A stretch of DNA of 64,000 nucleotides, taken from the NCBI RefSeq assembly GCF_000021745.1, contig NC_011666.1, positions 3,685,001 to 3,749,000 of the forward strand, in the 5' to 3' direction. Origin of the DNA: Methylocella silvestris BL2. GTDB taxonomy: Bacteria; Pseudomonadota; Alphaproteobacteria; Rhizobiales; Beijerinckiaceae. The notes under the pieces were generated by a model. The model did not search any database, had not been told where the DNA came from, and worked only from the letters and a program-made list of their open reading frames with translations. Positions 17,838 to 26,132 of this stretch are shown here, piece after piece; positions within the stretch are counted from its first letter, which is position 1; the number at the start of each line of letters is the position of its first letter. The translations under genes were made by a program, and so were the position numbers.

Positions 17838-18305
17838 TCAGGTCGTGGAGGCGGCGCGCTTCACCGCACGTAGAATGCGAAGATGCGTGCCGCAGCGACA
17901 GAGGTTGCTGGCAAGCGCCTCGCGGATCTGCGTATCGCTCGGGTTCTTGTTCCTGGCGAGAAAGGCCGCAGCCTCCATGATCATGCCATTGATGCAATAG
18001 CCGCATTGCACGGCCTGCTCATCGATGAAGGCCTGCTGCATGGGATGGGGACGGTCGATCGAGCCGAGGCCCTCAAGCGTGACAATGTGACGGTCGCCCA
18101 CTGATGCGACCGGCATCAGGCAGGAGCGCACCGCCTGACCATCGAGATGAACCGTGCAGGCGCCGCACTGGCCAAGCCCGCAGCCAAATCGTGGCCCGTG
18201 CAGCTTCAGGTCGTTGCGCAGCGCGTAGAGCAGCGGCATGTTAGGGTCGTCTACGCTGATTGTTTCCGCACGTCCGTTAACGTTGAGCGAAAGGGATTTC
18301 GCCAT
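17838..18305 (-). CDS. (2Fe-2S)-binding small subunit of molybdenum hydroxylase
   Basis: A 155-residue protein with two iron-sulfur sites. The N-terminal plant-ferredoxin-type site is GCGLGQCGACTVHLDG (about 41-56), and the C-terminal helical site includes QCGYCINGMIMEA and CRCGTHLRI. This is the IorA/small-subunit arrangement. It has no signal peptide of its own and is expected to be carried across the membrane with the Tat-exported large subunit. It is the first gene of the operon; a 10-bp hairpin sits 34 bases upstream. Confidence 0.93.
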   Translation of the reverse strand: MAKSLSLNVNGRAETISVDDPNMPLLYALRNDLKLHGPRFGCGLGQCGACTVHLDGQAVRSCLMPVASVGDRHIVTLEGLGSIDRPHPMQQAFIDEQAVQCGYCINGMIMEAAAFLARNKNPSDTQIREALASNLCRCGTHLRILRAVKRAASTT

Positions 18306-18338
18306 GAATACAATCTCCTCTCCGAGCGATGTCGCGCG

Positions 18339-18364
18339 GCGCCGGATCTTGCTGGATCCGGCGC
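18339..18364. promoter_or_regulatory. Hairpin in the leader of the molybdenum hydroxylase operon
   Basis: A perfect 10-bp inverted repeat (GCGCCGGATC / GATCCGGCGC) with a 6-nt loop lies 34 to 59 bases upstream of the 2Fe-2S gene in the 328-base divergent space (18306-18633) before the esterase gene. It has no T-run, so it is not a simple terminator. It could be an operator or a leader structure. The rest of the space should contain both promoters; I see no clear boxes. Confidence 0.4.
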
Positions 18365-18633
18365 GGCAATGATCCTCGTCGGATTTGGTGAGCGCCTATA
18401 GGTACGTCGATCACGGCCATTCGGCAACGTAATCGTGATGGCGGAAGATCAATTCAGCTTCACAGTGAATGCGACCCGATTGGCTTGAAGTCTTTTCTGG
18501 CGACGGGTCATCACGCAACATTGATCGGAGTTCTCTGCAATAAGCGGAAGTTCATGGAAGACAGTTTCGTGGCTTCGCCTCCAGCTTTGCGCGCCATGTA
18601 GCTTGCGGGCCGGCAATAAAGCAGGGGAGAACG

Positions 18634-20322
18634 ATGTCTAAGTCACTCAGGCGGACTGTCTCGTCGTATTCAAGAAGAGCGCGCCGTTATTCGCCCTCAA
18701 GGATCTCATTGGCGGTTGGTTTGGCGCTTTCAATCGGGTCGCTGGTCGCGCCAATTCAGGCGCAGGCGGCCAGCGGCCCGAAAGTGCAAACCAATAAGGG
18801 TCCGGTCCAGGGCTTCATCGCGAATGGGGTGGCAGAGTTCCTCGGCATTCCCTATGCCGCCCCCCCTGTCGGAGATCTGCGCTGGCGTCCGCCTCAGCCG
18901 CATGAGGTCTGGCAGAAAGCCTTGGATGCGAGGAATTTTGGTCCTATCTGCTTGCAGACCGCTTCCAACCCGTACTCTGGACCGGCCAACATGAACGAGG
19001 ACTGCCTGTTCCTCAACATTTTCACACCGGAAATCCACACGGGAACAAGGCAAAGGCTTCCGGTGATTGTCTATATCCATGGCGGCGGCAACAGCTCGGG
19101 CGAAAGCACTGGCTATGACGGAAGCAAGCTCGCCGGCCAGGGCCACACGGTTGTGGTCACCTTGAATTATCGCCTGGGCTTGCTTGGCGACATGGCCAAT
19201 CCAGCGATCGACGCCGAAGGCCATCCCTTCGGCAATTATGATATCCTGGACCAGCAGGCTGCCCTCAGATGGGTTCAGAAGAATATCATAAACTTCGGCG
19301 GCGATCCGAACAATATCACGCTTGCCGGCCAATCGGGCGGCTCTGCGGACACGGAAGCCAGCGTCATGTCGCCACTGGCAAAGGGTCTTCTGCAACGAGC
19401 AATTTTGGAAAGTCACGTCTACGAGCCGACGCCCTTAGCGAGCGCGGAGGCGCAGGGCGCCGCCTTTGCGGTTGCCGCCGGGTGCGGCGCCGGCGCATCG
19501 CCGGCGGTTGCAGCATGTCTTCGCGCTCTCCCTGCTTCGAAGATCTTTGCTCTCGATTCGGGACCCTACCATTCCGAAATCATTGGCGACGGGCAGGTCG
19601 TGCCGAACGCATCGTTCCGGACGTTGATCCAGCAGGGGCGTTTCAACCATGTGCCGGTGATGAGCGGAACGACAGAGGACGAGGAAACCTTCAGCCTTGC
19701 CGGGACCGAATATTCCGAAAACCCAAGGCATCCGTTCACCGCAGCCGATTATCAGAACATGGTCAATTCCTATGCTTCCGCCAGTTATCCTTCCGGAACG
19801 GCCGCCAAGCTGCAGGCGCTTTATCCTCTCAACGCTTTTGTCACGCCGGCCCTGGCGATGGACGCGATCGGCACAGATCCGTGGGCGTGCAAGCAAAGGG
19901 GAATTAATAGTTTGCTGGCCGACAAGGTGCCCGTCTACGCTTATGAATTCGACGATCGCACGGCGCCTTCCTACTACCCCACGATGCCAGGTCTCCAATT
20001 GCTGGCCTACCACACAGGCGACATACAGTATCTCTTCCCGCTCTACCACGGTAGCCCGTTGGGCATCGTGCATGAGCTGAATAGAAAGCAGGAGAAGCTG
20101 TCGGACGAGATGGTCGCGGCCTGGACGAACTTCGCTTGGACAGGAAATCCGAACGGCGTCGGCAACAGCCCCTGGCCGCGCTACAAGAACAGACCTTCAG
20201 CCGCTTCGGAGAGAGCTCCTGCGATTCTCTCGGAAAACATTCCGGCTTTGTCGACGTTCACGGACCATGAATTCTCGCAAACGCATAACTGCGACTTCTG
20301 GGATTCGGTCTCGCCATTCTAG
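18634..20322 (+). CDS. Secreted type-B carboxylesterase
   Basis: A 562-residue carboxylesterase/lipase family enzyme. A long basic N-terminus leads into a signal peptide ending near APIQAQA (residues 41-47). The family block EFLGIPYAAPPVGDLRW follows, then the oxyanion loop IHGGGNSSGE and the nucleophile elbow GQSGG with Ser234 (GESAG in most relatives). The catalytic His is His460 in YHTGDIQYLF. The strand SEDCLYLNIF-like block is NEDCLFLNIF. It should hydrolyse esters in the periplasm or outside; the substrate is unknown. Two broken relatives lie at 42968 and 53240. Confidence 0.9.
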   Translation: MSKSLRRTVSSYSRRARRYSPSRISLAVGLALSIGSLVAPIQAQAASGPKVQTNKGPVQGFIANGVAEFLGIPYAAPPVGDLRWRPPQPHEVWQKALDARNFGPICLQTASNPYSGPANMNEDCLFLNIFTPEIHTGTRQRLPVIVYIHGGGNSSGESTGYDGSKLAGQGHTVVVTLNYRLGLLGDMANPAIDAEGHPFGNYDILDQQAALRWVQKNIINFGGDPNNITLAGQSGGSADTEASVMSPLAKGLLQRAILESHVYEPTPLASAEAQGAAFAVAAGCGAGASPAVAACLRALPASKIFALDSGPYHSEIIGDGQVVPNASFRTLIQQGRFNHVPVMSGTTEDEETFSLAGTEYSENPRHPFTAADYQNMVNSYASASYPSGTAAKLQALYPLNAFVTPALAMDAIGTDPWACKQRGINSLLADKVPVYAYEFDDRTAPSYYPTMPGLQLLAYHTGDIQYLFPLYHGSPLGIVHELNRKQEKLSDEMVAAWTNFAWTGNPNGVGNSPWPRYKNRPSAASERAPAILSENIPALSTFTDHEFSQTHNCDFWDSVSPF

Positions 20323-20552
20323 GCCCTTGTTCCCGAGCGGACGCTGACTTTTGGAGTGCCCGATAAGGGAAAACCCGGTCGTCGGACTTAACATTGATGA
20401 AATCCGATCCTAGCCCCCAGATTCGAATCAATCCTGAAGGAGGCGCGCTGCGTGAAGGGCCGCCTCCATCCCAATGGGAGGAAAATTCGACTTCTCGAAA
20501 AACGGCCCTTGGAAAATTGCAATCGTTGAATTTTGTACAAATGGGAGAAATC

Positions 20553-21707
20553 ATGTCCAAGTTATCACGCCTTTGGTCCTCTCTTCACGGACGCAGAAAC
20601 AAGCCTTCCGCCAAAGCATCCGTTCTGCTTGGACTCCTGGTCGCGGGCTGTGGTTCCGGCGCCTTTGCCGACCCCTTGCCCTGGCGAGACAGTGGCGGCG
20701 AGCCCATAGTGCTCAAGCGAATGGGGAGCTTCATGGTTGGCGGCGCTGTGGTGACTACGCCCGGCGACTTTACTCCAATGAGTCCTACACCCGCGGGCCA
20801 AACGCTCAGCGGCGATCATGCCTACGTACAGTTTGAAATACCAAGAGGCGCCAACAGGAACTCGATGCTGATGTGGGGCTCGTTGGTGAAAACGCCCTGG
20901 GAAACGACACCTGACGGGCGTGACGGCTTCGAGCAGATCTTTCTGCGTCAAAACTGGAGCGTCTTCCTTGCAGATAGGCCGCGCATGGGCGAGGCTGCGC
21001 GCACGACGGTCGGCGCTACCATAACGCCAACGGCGGGTGAGCAAGGGTTCTTTATTCAATTCCGTCTTGGCCTCTGCGCCGCCGGCTCGCCTCCTGTTCA
21101 ATGCAATTTGTACCGGGGGTCGAAGTTTCCGCCTGGCCCGACCGCGCTTGATCAGTTCAATCGTTGGCTTACGCAGAGCGTAGGTCCGGGGGATCCGGCC
21201 CTGACACTAAATGACCTCCTGGCAATTGTAGACAAGATCGGACCGACGGTACTCGTCACACATTCGGCCAGTTCGCTCTCAGGGTACCAAGCCGCAATGC
21301 AAAATCCGAACATAAAGGCCATCATCGGTCTAGAATCCACCGGCGTTCCCTGCCCATCAGACCATCCGTTCCCTCCGGTAGTCGGCAATTTCGGCACTAC
21401 CACCTGCACGCCGGTGGACCCAGCTCTCTTTAGGAATCTGGCAAAAATCCCGATCCTGATGGAGTTCGGCGACAATATCCCGAGCGGACCCAGCAATTAC
21501 TTCGGTCTGGACTTCTGGTACAGAATGCACGCGATAGACCTGGAATTTAAGAAGGCAGTTAACGCGATGGGTGGGCATGTGACCTTATTGGAATTGACGC
21601 AGAGGGGCATTAAGGGGAATACCCATTTTGCATTTACCGATGTCAACAATGTGCAAGTTGCTGGTCTCATACAAGATTACCTAGACGCGCAGGGTCTTGC
21701 GCGCTAG
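20553..21707 (+). CDS. Exported alpha/beta-hydrolase-like protein
   Basis: A 384-residue protein starting at the ATG after GGGAGAA. The N-terminal signal contains LLVAGC, which fits a lipobox, so it may be a lipoprotein; cleavage after AFA is the alternative. The body has ILVTH-type geometry: TVLVTHSASSLSGYQAA gives a GxSxG-like elbow with HSAS, and a late His-containing segment NTHFAF could supply the catalytic His. It resembles esterase/lipase-like proteins of unknown substrate. It follows the carboxylesterase in the same direction, 230 bases downstream. Confidence 0.7.
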   Translation: MSKLSRLWSSLHGRRNKPSAKASVLLGLLVAGCGSGAFADPLPWRDSGGEPIVLKRMGSFMVGGAVVTTPGDFTPMSPTPAGQTLSGDHAYVQFEIPRGANRNSMLMWGSLVKTPWETTPDGRDGFEQIFLRQNWSVFLADRPRMGEAARTTVGATITPTAGEQGFFIQFRLGLCAAGSPPVQCNLYRGSKFPPGPTALDQFNRWLTQSVGPGDPALTLNDLLAIVDKIGPTVLVTHSASSLSGYQAAMQNPNIKAIIGLESTGVPCPSDHPFPPVVGNFGTTTCTPVDPALFRNLAKIPILMEFGDNIPSGPSNYFGLDFWYRMHAIDLEFKKAVNAMGGHVTLLELTQRGIKGNTHFAFTDVNNVQVAGLIQDYLDAQGLAR

Positions 21708-21745
21708 CTGGGCTGGACACGCTGCTCTTCGGAGTCACCTAAATA

Positions 21746-21775
21746 GCGCGCGGCGGTATTTAGGCCGCCGCGTGC
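21746..21775 (+). terminator. Strong GC-rich hairpin, possible terminator
   Basis: GCGCGCGGCGG pairs with CCGCCGCGTGC over 11 positions with one G-T pair, around an 8-nt loop, starting 39 bases after the stop of the preceding gene. There is no T-run, so termination efficiency is uncertain. Confidence 0.4.
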
Positions 21776-22495
21776 GGTATTCGAGTCGGGCGTGGAATTA
21801 TCGGTTATCGGCACTCTCGGATTGCCGAGAACGACGGCGCGGGGAGGCTGGAAAGACTCATTTTTTGCGTTCACGCTGTTGAAGGGCGACATGACGGATT
21901 GTTACGCGTGGCTTCAAAAGGTCACTTGGGCGGTCGCTTGCCGGCGGCTCGGCGCTCTCCCGGAAGTAAGAGGCGCGATTCTTTACTCGTCGAGGGACTT
22001 ACGATAACGCCGATATTTTGCCGAACCACTGGCGGCTCATGGTTGCCCGTGGGCGATCGCGACTACTTGCGTACACTCGTGCCCTTCGCGTGAGTGACCT
22101 CTGACCGGCACATTGAGTTACAACAGCGGCTTCGTGTTGACGACGCTCCACATCGCATAAGCTGCCGCTCCAAATCCGCTCCGTGTCGAGATCATACCTT
22201 GCAAGCGGCGAGAGAAACGCGGCGGCAAGGACGATCGAGCCCGCGGCGAGGCGACATTTTGGAGATTTAATGGCGCCGCGCTCCCTCGCCGACTCCCGCC
22301 GCATGTCGCGGCGGGTTGCGAAGGCGTATGCGAGCAGCGCCGCGATAGGGATCGAGATGACGACCGGATCACAATTCCAAATACCATGCCCGCCTTAATT
22401 TAGCTCATCACGCGCCTTTGGAATCGCCGCCGTCGATCGCGATATCGGGCGCGCGGCATCATTACCATGGAGACAGCGTTTGAGGGTCCCAAGAG
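21776..22495. other. Spacer with a ctaG remnant, otherwise featureless
   Basis: About 720 bases with only short open frames. The one recognisable item is the ctaG scrap at 22198-22391 on the minus strand. The remainder shows no ribosome-binding site followed by a plausible protein. Confidence 0.45.
22198..22391 (-). pseudogene. Cytochrome oxidase assembly factor CtaG, N-terminal remnant
   Basis: The minus strand reads GHGIWNCDPVVISIPIAALL, then AYAFATRRDMRRESARERG, then CRLAAGSIVLAAAFLSPL. It parallels the intact CtaG at 29523-30323 (SIAWNFDPALLAILAAGALL, AYAFALRP, AGWACLAMVFVSPL) through the first two membrane helices. Reading upstream meets a TAA and the similarity stops after SPL, so about 65 of roughly 265 residues remain. 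Confidence 0.6.
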
Positions 22496-25042
22496 ATGGA
22501 CCAAATTCCGCGCGACGACCGCTGCGAACTGCGTCGGCAAAGTCGCCCTGGAAATCGCAGAAAAAAGAAAAGGCTCGGCGCCGACAACCCGCTTTGGCTC
22601 GACGTACTGGAATGGGGCCCGGACGCAGATCACGCCGGTTGGTTCGATATCGACTGGGACTCAGAGAATCGCTATCTAAAGGATAAGCTTCTCGCCCCCT
22701 TCCTTGGCGGGCAATATGGCGTCGAGCTGAAAGCCGGCAAACTTCAAGTCAAGTTCGATCCGGATGAAGGCAGTTTTGCCGTCTGGGCCTATGGTGCGCA
22801 CAAACTGCCGCTGTGTCCGTTGCATTACCAGCTTGTGCTCGGACGTGATGACGCTGAACTCGACCGTCTCGGCGATATGTTTGGCGATCTAAGACAGTGG
22901 CGTCCGGAGATCCGGGAGCGGACTCTCGCATTGAAGGCGAAACTTGCGGCTCTTGCGCGCGAACGCCCCGAAGCGAGACTTATTCTCGATCAAACCGTCG
23001 CCGCTCTGAATGCGGATTGGCGTGCTCTCGACGCGCTGATCCAGCGTCAGTTCTGGCGCATCGCCTATTTCGGCGTCGCGGGGGACGACATAAACTACCG
23101 TCGCTTCTTCAATATTAACGATCTCGCCGGCCTGCGCATCGAGCTTCCTGTGGTCTTTCGCCACGCGCATGCGCGGGTCCTGCCAATGATCGAAGAGGGC
23201 GTGATCGACGGGCTGCGCATCGATCACATCGACGGCCTGCTCGATCCTAAAGCCTATCTTGATCGTCTACGAGCCTCGGTCGAAAGGCCGTTCTATCTTG
23301 TTGTCGAAAAAATCCTCGCTCCGTACGAAGCGCTGCGCGACGATTGGCAGGTCGACGGAACCACCGGATATGACTTCGCCAATTTGGTTCTTGGCATTTT
23401 GATCAATCCCGCCGGCGAAGCAGGCTTCACCCAAACCTATAAGAGCTTCGCGGGCGTTGACGCGCCGTTTTCCAAGATCGCTTACGCATCGAAGATTCGC
23501 ATCATGGAAAATGAAATGTCGAGCGAACTCAACACGCTCGGCCAGGACGCAGCGCGCATCGCTCGGCAAAATCCGGAGACCGTCGATTTCACGAAACCGA
23601 TCCTGCAGCGCGCTATTAAGCAGATCGTCGCCTGTTTTCCGGTCTATCGCACTTACGTCGACTTCAATTCCGCAAGCGACGAAGCCGATCGTAGATATCT
23701 GGATTGGGCCGTTGCTCAGGCGCGTCGTTTGGATCATGCCCTCGACCCATCGGTCTTTAATTTCCTCGGCGCGGCGCTTTCGGGCGAGCTGACGAGGGAG
23801 CTTAATAGCGGCTTCAGCCGAGCTGCAGTCGCTCGCTTCGCGATGAAGCTGCAGCAATATAGCGGCCCCGTCATGGCGAAGGGGCTCGAGGATACCGCCT
23901 TTTATCGCTACAATCGCTTTGTGGCGCTCAACGAAGTTGGAGGCGATCCGCAACGCTTTGGCGTCACGCCGGCGGCATTCCACAAGGCCAACGCCGAAAG
24001 GGCAAGGAAATGGCCGCGCGCCATGCTCGCGACGGCGACGCACGACACGAAGCGGGGCGAAGACGCGCGGGCGCGACTCGCAGCGCTCTCGGACGCGCCT
24101 GACGAATGGACGCGCCAGGTCCAGATATGGAGCCGGCTGCTGCGGGCCCGCCGCGGCGACGTCGAGGGCGACGCGCCCCCGGATCGAAACGACGAATATC
24201 TGCTCTACCAGCTTCTGGCTGGATCGTGGCCGACGGAGCTTCTGGAAGCCCCCAATGCTTCGGCGCTCGAAAGCTACGCTCTGCGTGTCGCCGCCGCGCT
24301 TACCAAATCACTGCGCGAAGCCAAGACGCATTCATCCTGGACTGCTCCGAACGCAGACTATGAACAAGCGATGCAATCCTTCGCTTCGTCCGCGCTCGAC
24401 GCCGGCAACGCCGCGTTCTTGACCAGTTTCCTGCCATTCATTCGGCGACTCGCTCGTCTCGGCGTCGACAACAGCCTGGCGCAAACTACCCTCAAGCTGA
24501 CGGCGCCGGGGATTCCGGACATTTACCAGGGTTGCGAAACATGGGACCTGAGCCTTGTCGATCCGGACAATCGGCGCCCGGTCAATTTCGAGGCCGGTCA
24601 GCAAGCCTTGCGCGCCATCCGCCCGATGCTGGCGAAGCAGCCCGAGGCCACGATGCGCGGGCTGCTCGACCAATGGCAGGACGGCCACATCAAGCTTGCC
24701 GTGACGGCGGCGCTTCTTGATTTGCGCAAGCAGAATCAAACCCTGTTTGAGAATGGAAGTTACGAGGCGCTGTCGATCCATGGCGAAAAGTCCGATTTTG
24801 CGGTCGGCTTTGTCAGGGCGGCGGGCGACGTAGCGGTCGCAGTGCTGACCGCCCGCTTTCCAGGGCGCCGCGCAGCCGAGCCGAATTGGGACGATGCCGC
24901 AGCGCTACTGCCCGAGGGCGAATGGGCGGACATCTTTACCGCGTGCCATTTCACGGGCGGAGGGTCGGTTGCGCTCGCGGAGCTCTTCGCCGTTCTGCCG
25001 GTTGCGGTTCTTGTCAACCGCTCCCCGCCGCTCGCGCTTTGA
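22496..25042 (+). CDS. treY: Maltooligosyl trehalose synthase, 5'-truncated
   Basis: An 848-residue frame matching TreY (GH13), which turns the reducing end of maltodextrins into a trehalosyl unit. Similarity begins at NPLWLDVLEWGPD (about residue 30). About 100 normal N-terminal residues, holding the first barrel strands and the conserved D-x-x-P-N-H region, are missing and replaced by a basic unrelated stretch. The catalytic residues that remain are Asp243 (GLRIDHIDG), Glu271 (VEKILAPYE) and Asp517 (THDTKR). The usual partners treZ and treX are not adjacent. Loss of the first strands makes activity unlikely; an assembly error is the alternative. Confidence 0.85.
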   Translation: MDQIPRDDRCELRRQSRPGNRRKKKRLGADNPLWLDVLEWGPDADHAGWFDIDWDSENRYLKDKLLAPFLGGQYGVELKAGKLQVKFDPDEGSFAVWAYGAHKLPLCPLHYQLVLGRDDAELDRLGDMFGDLRQWRPEIRERTLALKAKLAALARERPEARLILDQTVAALNADWRALDALIQRQFWRIAYFGVAGDDINYRRFFNINDLAGLRIELPVVFRHAHARVLPMIEEGVIDGLRIDHIDGLLDPKAYLDRLRASVERPFYLVVEKILAPYEALRDDWQVDGTTGYDFANLVLGILINPAGEAGFTQTYKSFAGVDAPFSKIAYASKIRIMENEMSSELNTLGQDAARIARQNPETVDFTKPILQRAIKQIVACFPVYRTYVDFNSASDEADRRYLDWAVAQARRLDHALDPSVFNFLGAALSGELTRELNSGFSRAAVARFAMKLQQYSGPVMAKGLEDTAFYRYNRFVALNEVGGDPQRFGVTPAAFHKANAERARKWPRAMLATATHDTKRGEDARARLAALSDAPDEWTRQVQIWSRLLRARRGDVEGDAPPDRNDEYLLYQLLAGSWPTELLEAPNASALESYALRVAAALTKSLREAKTHSSWTAPNADYEQAMQSFASSALDAGNAAFLTSFLPFIRRLARLGVDNSLAQTTLKLTAPGIPDIYQGCETWDLSLVDPDNRRPVNFEAGQQALRAIRPMLAKQPEATMRGLLDQWQDGHIKLAVTAALLDLRKQNQTLFENGSYEALSIHGEKSDFAVGFVRAAGDVAVAVLTARFPGRRAAEPNWDDAAALLPEGEWADIFTACHFTGGGSVALAELFAVLPVAVLVNRSPPLAL

Positions 25043-25147
25043 TATTGATCCTGGCGGAGCAGGTCGCATCCGCCCCTGCCGCTCGACGTTCGGAACCAAG
25101 CTGGTAAGGCGACGTTTATCGGCCGTTCGCAGATAGAGCCGTGCCTC

Positions 25148-26104
25148 ATGAGCGACTTCCCCTTGAATTACCTTACGGGATACGGAGCCCGGGCTCTCGC
25201 TATCCTGCCGCTAACGAAGGGGATGATCGCAATTTCGTCGATCGTGACGCTCGTCGTGGCTCTATTGCTGCTCGGCGCCATATTCCGATCCCGCGCCGCT
25301 TTCGACCCGCGCGGTCTTGTCCAGGACACGGGGCCGCTTCGATGGGTCTATCTAGGCGCGGCCCTGACCGTCGCGGCGCTTGCCGGCGTGCTTGTCTGGA
25401 CCATGACCACCATGGCTGCGGCCGTGCGCACGGGACCGGAGGCGGCGCTGTCGCTCGAGGTCACAGGGCGGCAATGGTGGTGGGAAGTCCGCTACCTTGA
25501 CAGGGCTCATCCGTCAAACATCTTTACGACCGCCAATGAAATTCATATTCCCATCGGTAAGTTCGTCCGCGTTGATCTGCGTGGCGGCGACGTGAGCCAC
25601 TCATTCTGGGTTCCCGCCTTGGGCGGCAAGACCGACATGATTCCGGGCCAGGTCAACACGACCTGGCTGCAGGCAGATAAAGTCGGAAGCTATCGTGGCC
25701 AGTGTTCCGAATATTGCGGAAAGCAGCATGCGCACATGGCCTTCACCGTAATTGCGGAGAGCGAGGCGCAGTTTGAAGCATGGCGAACGGCGCAACTGCG
25801 AAGCGTCGCGCCGGCGGATCCGGAGCCGTCCGCGTCCGCGGAAGGCCGTGCGACTTTTCAGACCCGTTGCGGAGCCTGCCATACAGTGCGCGGCACGAGC
25901 GCCGGAGGCCGCGTTGGGCCCGATCTCACGCATGTGATGAGCCGGGGAACCATCGCCGCAGGAACTCTGCCCAACACGCTGGGTTCGCTCGCCGGCTGGG
26001 TTGCGGATCCGCAGCATTTGAAGCCAGGCGCAAAAATGCCCGTCCTGGAGATGTCGGGGCCGGAGATCCATAGTGTCACAGCTTATCTTGCCACGCTGAA
26101 CTAA
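25148..26104 (+). CDS. coxB: Cytochrome c oxidase subunit II with fused cytochrome c domain
   Basis: A 318-residue caa3-type subunit II. Two N-terminal membrane helices (about 26-46 and 66-90) are followed by the cupredoxin domain. The CuA ligands are His151 (SHSFWVP), Cys186, Cys190, His194 and Met197 in QCSEYCGKQHAHM. A C-terminal cytochrome c domain carries CGACH at 241-245 and a late Met. It accepts electrons from soluble cytochrome c on the periplasmic side. It is the first gene of the oxidase cluster, 105 bases after treY. Confidence 0.95.
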   Translation: MSDFPLNYLTGYGARALAILPLTKGMIAISSIVTLVVALLLLGAIFRSRAAFDPRGLVQDTGPLRWVYLGAALTVAALAGVLVWTMTTMAAAVRTGPEAALSLEVTGRQWWWEVRYLDRAHPSNIFTTANEIHIPIGKFVRVDLRGGDVSHSFWVPALGGKTDMIPGQVNTTWLQADKVGSYRGQCSEYCGKQHAHMAFTVIAESEAQFEAWRTAQLRSVAPADPEPSASAEGRATFQTRCGACHTVRGTSAGGRVGPDLTHVMSRGTIAAGTLPNTLGSLAGWVADPQHLKPGAKMPVLEMSGPEIHSVTAYLATLN

Positions 26105-26132
26105 CCCTTTCGTCAGAGCGCCTGGAGATCCG

